Assembly: GCA_016098155.1 (NCBI GenBank)
Contig: JAAAJB010000050.1
Location: 1 to 64,000, forward strand
Direction: 5' to 3'
From: Actinomortierella ambigua
Lineage: Eukaryota > Mortierellomycota > Mortierellomycetes > Mortierellales > Mortierellaceae
DNA: 64,000 nt
Below are positions 57,443 through 64,000 of the stretch, one piece after another. Position 1 is the first letter of the stretch. The number at the start of each line of letters is the position of its first letter. The notes under the pieces were generated by a model. It was not told where the DNA came from. It saw only the letters and a program-made list of their open reading frames with translations, and searched no databases. The position numbers and the translations under genes were made by a program.

Positions 57443-60400
57443 GAGAAGGATGAGCAAGAGGAGGAGAAGGAAGGGGGGAAGGAGCCCTGCGATCGTCCCC
57501 GAATCACAAAAGACATCTACATGACATGACTTTATTCTTTTTTAACTAAATTTTACTTAGATGACCCCATACATTCTACAACAGATAGAACGCAACTCTC
57601 TCTTTTTCTCTCTCTCTCTCTTTCATGGTTCCATGGTTATCCATCATTTAGATTTCACGCTAGCACCAGTTTGTTTTTTACCTTTCATTATTACATGTTT
57701 TTCTATGACCAAATCCATGTACGTTCTGCAACAACTGTGGGGAGATGAGAGGCTGGTTATCGGAGTGGTGTTTAAAATGCTTCAAACATGTGCCAGCGCT
57801 CGAATGGAAATCGATGGTCTTCGGGCGTTGAACCCTGTGTGGGTCGGTCATGAGGATGAGGGGGGGGGGCGTCTTCTTGCGAGTGGTGCAGACCACCAAG
57901 ATAGGGTTGGCGAGAGAGCCTTTATCATATTTGTACCAATAACGCGATACTCTGAAGAAATTTCCCTAAAAATCCTGAGAAAAAGTAAAATGCGAGGGAA
58001 GAAAGGAGCGAACCTAGGAGGAAAAGAACCAGCCCTCCCACTTACACATGGTCTATTAGACTACAACAAGAGGGTGGTGTTTTTTTTGTGTTTTTCAAAA
58101 GCTTTCGGAGAAACGGAGGAACAACAGGAGCGGGCAGAAGGAGGGAGCAAAGTCATGGCAAGTACCCAATGACCAACTGGCCACCAGGAGAGTTTGAGCA
58201 AGCTGCAACAACAAGTCGATTGAGAGGTTGAAGGAGTGAAGCTTTGCACTGCCTTGTCTTTTTTTTTGCGAGTTCTTTTTGGCTGCTGTGCTTTCTTGGG
58301 CTGTCTCGTTCGCTCTCCCACTTTATGTGACACAGGGCGTGAAGAGTTTTGTACCCACGGGACAAAAAGAATGGTGTCGGCGATCGTCCACCAGCTTCGC
58401 GGCGGGAGAAGGAGAGAGTTGTACCAAAGCAGCAACAAGCAGTTTTGTGTCTTTCCCACTCTTACTTTTTTTTTCCCACAAGTGTCATTTGTTGCAATGA
58501 AAAAAAAAAATAAGCTCGCGATCGCAAGGAAAGGAATGGTAACACTCTTGCTGCAGAGTGCGAAAAAGAGGAGCGAGTGAGCCCCTGTCCACCAAGGTGG
58601 ACTATATCAATTCTACCTTCCTCTCCCGACGTATGCAAAGAAGCAGGAGTGTCATCGAGGGTTCCCTTGTTTGGCAACCTCGGACCCGCCGCCTTGCCCA
58701 CAGTGGGCTGAGAGCAAGGACAAAAAAATATAATAGTTTGTATTGTGTTCATGTTTGTATACATGTACATGTAGTTGACCAGCTATATGTCGGCTCACCA
58801 GCATCTTGGAGAGGGATGTCAATGAGTGTGGCGAGGCATGACATGGTGTCTGAGAACCTGAGATTAACAAGGTTGCACAGCGTGGGATGCGCCTGACGAC
58901 TCGGAAGCAGAGCCGTTGTTGTCGTGGGATGGTACAGTTGTTGTTGGAGGCATGAAGAGAACTTTCTGAGGCGGAAAGGTGCTACAACGGCTGGGGAAAA
59001 TGGGTGCATGACCTCAAAACTGTGCGCAGTTTAGCAACATATCGTGAGAGACTTGGTCTATTGCGTTGGGTACTGTTCGTCCTGAACACAGCATGACATG
59101 TGTCACCTAACATGACAGCAGAGTTATCCAATGACACCCCTCCAAAATGTCTACCGGGGAATAATCCGGAGAGGTTAAGCATCAACAGGGGGTGACAAGG
59201 AGGTGGCTAGGCTTTCTGTTCACACGGGTATGTCTTAGAGAATGGCGCAATGAGTAGCTTGAACTGTATCGTCCATAAGCTAGTTTACGGTGGATTCTCT
59301 GCAGAAGATTGATGGAGTACATGCGGGCTACATATTGTACTCCCCTCTTTCGCTTTGCACGACAACATCCACGTATGCATAAATCGCACCATTCCGATAT
59401 TTCTTTGCAACCACTCTTCTTCAAAAGCGCTCAGTTTCAACCCACACAAAGGAAGAGAACCTCCTTCAGGCACCATGAACATGTGAGACGTGGGTATATA
59501 AGGGGAGGGGAGGGAGGATTTGGCAAAGGATTTTGTTGAATCCGCGGATTGAATTTGGCGTCCTCTGTTACCAGGGAAAGTCGTTGTGAACTTTGTTTTC
59601 CTCGCTATTGCTGCTTCTTATTATTTGAGAGGGGCAAAAAATCATGAAAGAATACAACAGCGGTTTGCACCAATCGCATCGGTGCCGAGCTCTCTTGAAC
59701 GACCATTGTTTGTAGCACTGAGCTTGCCCACAAGCACACAATAGTCCATCTCGTTCAACTCAAATTTAAAATTGCCACGCTGTCACCTCAGAACAGCGTT
59801 AGTCTACACCGAGGGAAAGTAAGCAAGAGTATGTAGTCTACGTACAACAGCAGATGTTGCTTCTGTGTTTGTGATTGCCATTTACCTCATGACTATCTAG
59901 AAACAACGCCTCTTGTTGCAATTGTGTTTTGTTTGTTTGTGCTGCTATTGCTGTTGTTAGCTATTGGATGTTTGTGCGATTTTTTGAGTTTTTCTCTAGG
60001 GAAAAGGTGCATTATTGTAATTTGTTCATTCGTGAGGGTTTCTCTCATGGCATATTCATTTACTGCTGGATATCGTCCCCATCGAGACCTCTCGGTGTCT
60101 TTTCCCAGGGGGGGGGGGGTTGGAGGTTATTCCAACGAAAACATGCTTCTAGCCCTTTTGTTTTTGTCATTTTGGGCTGCCCCAAAATCCAGGGAAAGAA
60201 TACCAACGCTGTTGGCGCAACTACATACATGCACATACTGTTGCTGTCTTCCAATCAATGGCTCTGGCTCTCGCGGAGTTGTCCCCATCAGGGCCCTATC
60301 GCGTGAACATCGAAGCTCCTCCCCTCCAATCAGCAAGCATGTGTTCTTTCTTTCTTCTTTCAAAGCTTGGACCTAAATGCCCTTTTCCTTCATCGCATAA

Positions 60401-60593
60401 AAGGTACCGCATCCTCCCTCTGTTTCTACTTTTTTTTTCTTTTCTCTTTGGCTATCCATCCCACTCCTTCCTGTACCCTACCCTTCCCGCTCCTTACCTC
60501 TTGGGGTTGTTGAACTGGTGACTCCACCCTTCTCCTCCCCATCCTCCTCCTCCTTTCTTGTATAATAAGGATTCCCTTGTACAGTAATTTATC
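57443..60593. other. Large intergenic region, possible unrecognised transcripts
   Basis: About 3.1 kb without a supported coding gene. It includes a clear TATATAAG box at 59495-59502 (plus strand), a poly-G run near 60109-60120, a C/T-rich leader before the transporter gene (from about 60400), and a weak minus-strand exon candidate near 58616-58700. Confidence 0.45.
59495..59502 (+). promoter_or_regulatory. TATA box-like element
   Basis: TATATAAG in a G-rich context, 1.1 kb upstream of the transporter start. It could drive a non-coding transcript or a long-leader form of the transporter mRNA. Confidence 0.35.
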
Positions 60594-62824
60594 ATGGCTA
60601 CTGTTGTAGATGAAAAGCGTGCCGTCGACGAAAAGTTCCCCGGCGACGACGATGGCAAGGAGGGCATTGAGCTTCGTCCCGATGACGACTACATCCTCGA
60701 CTATGCCGACGACAAGACACCCCAGTTCACATGGTATGTTAGGGCTATCCACAGCCTTGCCTCCCGTTAAATCCTTCGCCCTCGTCCCTCTCGTCATCAA
60801 GATGTTTGTCTCCCAAACATGGTGTACGTACTGAAATCATTTCTCCCTCCCGTCATCCTTTTCCTTTCTCTTCGCTTTAAAACGACAGGCGTGCTGCTAT
60901 TGTTGGTTCGCTGCTTGGATGCGTTGTCGCCGCCAGTAACCTTTACGTCGGTCTGAAGGTCGGTTGGACCTTTGGCGCTTCCCTCTGGGGTGCCATCTTT
61001 GGCTTTATTATTCTGAAGCCCCTTTCCAACATGGTTGGTTCGACGGTCTTTGGCCCCAAGGAAAACGCCACCTGCCAGGCTGCTGCCACCGCCGCTGGTG
61101 GTCTCTCGGCTGGATATGTTACAGCTGTCCCAGCCATGTATCGTCTTGGTCTCATGCCCGTTGGCCACATCCCCAAGGACGATACCGTCACTCTCGTTCT
61201 CTGGACACTGTCTGCCGCCTTCTTCGGCATGTTCTTTGCCGTTCCCCTGCGCGCCCACTTTGTCATCAACCAGGATCTCCCCTTCCCTACTCCCCGCGCT
61301 GCAGCTGAGACCATCAAGGCCCTGCACAAGGGCGGTGACCAGGCTGCCACTGATGCCAGGAGGACCGGTTGGTTCCTCTTTGGATCTTTCGGTACCTCGT
61401 TCATCGTGTCCCTGGGTGCCCACTGGGTTACCATTATGGAGAGCATTCACTTTGTCTACTACATCGCCAAAGCTGCTGGCTACCAGGCAATGATGAACGC
61501 CGATGCCGTGTGGGGCTGGTACTTCTCTTGGGACTTTGCCTTCTTTGGCGCTGGTTTGATGACCCCTGGTGCGACTGTCTGGTCCTTCCTCCTCGGCGAG
61601 CTCATTGCCTTTGGTATTGCTGGCCCTCTTATGGTCGACAGCGGCTACCTCTTCCGCAAGACGGGTTTCCTCGACCAGAACCGCCACACTGCTCAGTCGT
61701 GGTTCCTGTGGCCCGGTGTCGCTCTCATGTTGTTCACCGCCTTTGGCGAGCTTGCTGTCCACGGTCGTTCGCTCTGGAACGGTGTTCTGGGTGGTGTTCA
61801 TCTGATCAGGAGTGGTGTTCGCCGCATCATCCGCCTCGTCTTTCGTCGTGGCGCCGCTGTTGAGACAGCCGTCAACCCCAACTATGTCTCCAAGGATCCC
61901 GTCCCCGATCATCTGCAGGTCCCCATGTCGTGGTGGCTCGGAGGCTTCGTTATTTCGGCTATTTTCACGGTCTGTGTCATGTCTATTGGCTTCAAGACCC
62001 CTGTTTGGGCTACCATTGTTGCCATTCTGCTGTCATTCATCCTTGCCTTTGTCGCTCTCCAGGCTTCCGGTGAGACCGATATCAACCCCACTGGCCCCGT
62101 CTCCAAGGTCACACAGCTGGTCTTTTCTAACGTTCCTGGTGCGACCAAGCCGGTTATCCAAAAGACCAACCTCATGTGCGCCAACATCACTGCCTCGATC
62201 TGCTCTCAGTCGGTCGACATGGTCGGTGATCTGAAGACGGGTCATTTGCTGGCTGCGTCCCCCCGCTCGCAGTTCTATGCTCAGTGCATCGGTTCAATCT
62301 TTGCTGTTGTTGTTGCCATTCCACTGTTCATCCTGTACACGTCAGCCTACCAGTGCATTATCGTCGAGAACAAGGATATCACGAAGGACGAGAAATGCCC
62401 ATTCGAGCTGACTGCCGTCATTGCCTGGCAGAAGGTGTGCGAGCTGTTGACTGATGGTGCCAGCAACCCTGTTCCTCGCGAGTCGCTGATCTTGACGATT
62501 GTGTGCATTTTCCTGGCCGCTATTGCCATCATCATCCGTGTCAAGTTCCTGCCCGAGCGTTTCCGTCCTTACTGGATCAACATGAACGCTGTTGGCATTG
62601 GTTTCATCAACAGCAGCCCTTCGATCCCCGTCGCCATGGCCCTCAGCTGGACGGTTGGTTACTTCTGGAAGCGCTACAGCCCTCGCACCCACGAGAAGTT
62701 CATGTATGCCATTGCTGCAGGCTTGATCTCCGGTGTCGGTGTCTCTGGTATCATCAAGGCCTTCTTGACGCTCGCCGATGTCCCACCATCGACCGTCACT
62801 TGGGGCTGCCCTACGTGCAAGTAA
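60594..62824 (+). CDS. OPT-family (oligopeptide/metal-chelate) transporter
   Basis: Two exons, 60594-60733 and 60889-62824, encode 691 residues. The short acidic cytoplasmic N-terminus (EEL/DDD-rich) is followed by about 14 hydrophobic segments. OPT-family signatures include NLYVGLKVGWTFGASLWGAIFGF, PKENATCQAAATAAGGLSAGYVTAVPA, DLPFPTPRAAAETIKALH, and the GETDINPTGPVSKVTQ block. OPT proteins import small peptides, glutathione or metal-chelate conjugates across plasma or internal membranes by proton symport; the substrate cannot be read here. The exon-1 donor ends codon W split as TG/G. The stop codon TAA overlaps a good splice donor (AA/GTAAGC at 62821), so an extended C-terminus is possible (see findings). 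Confidence 0.9.
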
Positions 62825-63961
62825 GCACCCACCAGCGCCCACTTACCCCACTTTATCCTTACCTGTGTAATAAATTAGTTCATTTTTTTTCCTCATCTTC
62901 AATTTTCTCTCGTGAATTAATCCATGGGAAGTGGGGGGGGGGGGTCTTTGGTTTCGTTCGCTTGATGGTGATGGTATAAAGCGTGCAAAGTAAAATCTAT
63001 GCGTACGTGGAACCTATGATGGAGGTAGTGGACGGCCACCCTTTTTTCGGTCCCCAGCCAGGCACAGATTGAAAGAGGAGAGGGAGATAGAGAAGCCTCG
63101 TTCCGAGGTCAATTCTCCGGCTATGCCAGCGGAGTGATTGCGCAGCACGGGAGCGATCTGTTGAGGAATGATATGCGCCTCTGGTGGATGGGGTCATTGT
63201 CACACCAACTGTCCATCGGAAAAAAGCTCGGTGGCAGCCTTTCACAGCATGTTCTCAACGCAAAGCATGAGTAGTCTGATCTAGTCTACCACCTCGATCA
63301 CCTCTGCCGACATAGACTATGTGTATTCAACCCAGGAATGTTCTAAAGCGAATACTTGAGAGAAAGATAGTACGGTCGAGACTGTCACAACAGAGCTTCA
63401 GGGTTCTCTTAGGATACCATGCACAGAGTACATCGGTGCAACCGTTAGTGTTCTACTTTCTCTCGTTCAGAGTTGAGCGGCTACGATTGAAACGCCCTTG
63501 CCTGCCTTGCTCTCACTCACTTGTGATTTCATGCAGCTTCGTTCCCAACACTTTTCTTTGATGGTGCTGGCGGACTAATAGAGTCCATTCTGGATGTCTG
63601 GGGTCAAGTCTTGGACGGCTAGGCCATGGTAGAGATCATGCGTGGCGATCAGCCTATTGTAAGCGCGTTGCAATCTGGTGCATCGAGGGGCAGCAGGGGA
63701 CTGTTCCTTGTAGGGGGAACGTCGAGTCGGAGAAGAAAAACGGTGCTCGCACCTCTGACCAACAATGTCAGCGTTTGCTCGCATGAAATAAAAAAAAAAA
63801 AAGTTTGGTGCCAGCAGCAATAAGAGTAGCATAGGGAGGTCCTCTCCACCCGTGGGTGACAAAGGGATGATGAGCTGAGGTCACATGGCTATCCAACTGT
63901 CGACCAAAACGGGGGTGCAAGAGAGAACGGGCGGCAGAGCATGGAGACAGACAGATGGACA

Positions 63962-64000
<39 letters not shown>
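62825..64000. other. 3' flank of the transporter gene; possible alternative last exon
   Basis: About 1.2 kb. AATAAA-like signals (TAATAAATTA near 62867) fit polyadenylation of the transporter mRNA. An open segment at 63058-63274 matches a possible alternative last exon. The rest holds short frames without domains. The window ends in a (GA)n run. Confidence 0.45.
63966..63998. repeat. (GA)n microsatellite at window end
   Basis: A nearly pure GA dinucleotide run that continues to the window edge. Confidence 0.9.

Overview
This window is a stretch of nuclear DNA from a filamentous, early-diverging fungus. It carries multi-exon genes with short GT-AG introns (mostly 60-250 bp), nuclear-encoded mitochondrial proteins, two RNA polymerase III tRNA genes, expanded F-box/leucine-rich and Sel1-repeat families and a fungal-type Crypton. 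Serine-, histidine- and glutamine-rich disordered proteins and long pyrimidine-rich leaders fit Mucoromycota, most likely Mortierellomycotina. That placement is inferred from style and gene content, not from a phylogenetic test.

Layout. 0-8.9 kb: 3' part of a tRNA-dihydrouridine synthase (Dus4 type), a long disordered Sel1-repeat protein, and a small Mic12-like mitochondrial membrane protein on the minus strand. 9.9-24.9 kb: a CCDC6-like coiled-coil protein (six exons), then the carboxyltransferase subunit of methylcrotonyl-CoA carboxylase (minus) and cytosolic pyruvate carboxylase (plus). The last two are CoA/biotin-linked carbon-metabolism enzymes transcribed away from each other across about 2.8 kb. 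25.7-32.0 kb: a large acidic, poly-Q protein with one membrane segment and a peroxiredoxin-like 2 protein. 33.4-38.1 kb: a tandem pair of F-box/leucine-rich paralogues. 38.75-39.05 kb: divergent tRNA-Ala(CGC) and initiator tRNA-Met genes, followed at 39.36-41.82 kb by an intact Crypton-type tyrosine recombinase gene. 42.3-45.1 kb: a TKL-like kinase fused to about 15 Sel1 repeats. 45.9-49.0 kb: mitoribosomal protein uL3m and mitochondrial 3-oxoacyl-ACP synthase, head to head across 168 bp. 53.1-57.4 kb: trifunctional C1-tetrahydrofolate synthase with a possible mitochondrial presequence. 60.6-62.8 kb: an OPT-family transporter.

Functional themes. Mitochondrial metabolism is prominent: leucine catabolism (MCC), mitochondrial fatty-acid synthesis, mitoribosome, one-carbon metabolism and a MICOS-like protein. 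The genes are not an operon or an obvious biosynthetic cluster; the notable structural units are the divergent pairs and the mobile element beside the tRNA genes.

Limits. Exon boundaries were set by hand from GT/AG signals, reading-frame continuity and family conservation. Those of conserved genes are reliable; those of the Sel1, poly-Q and other lineage-specific genes are less so. I did not see a clear novel multi-gene system; the strongest unusual locus is the apparently complete Crypton next to the tRNA pair.
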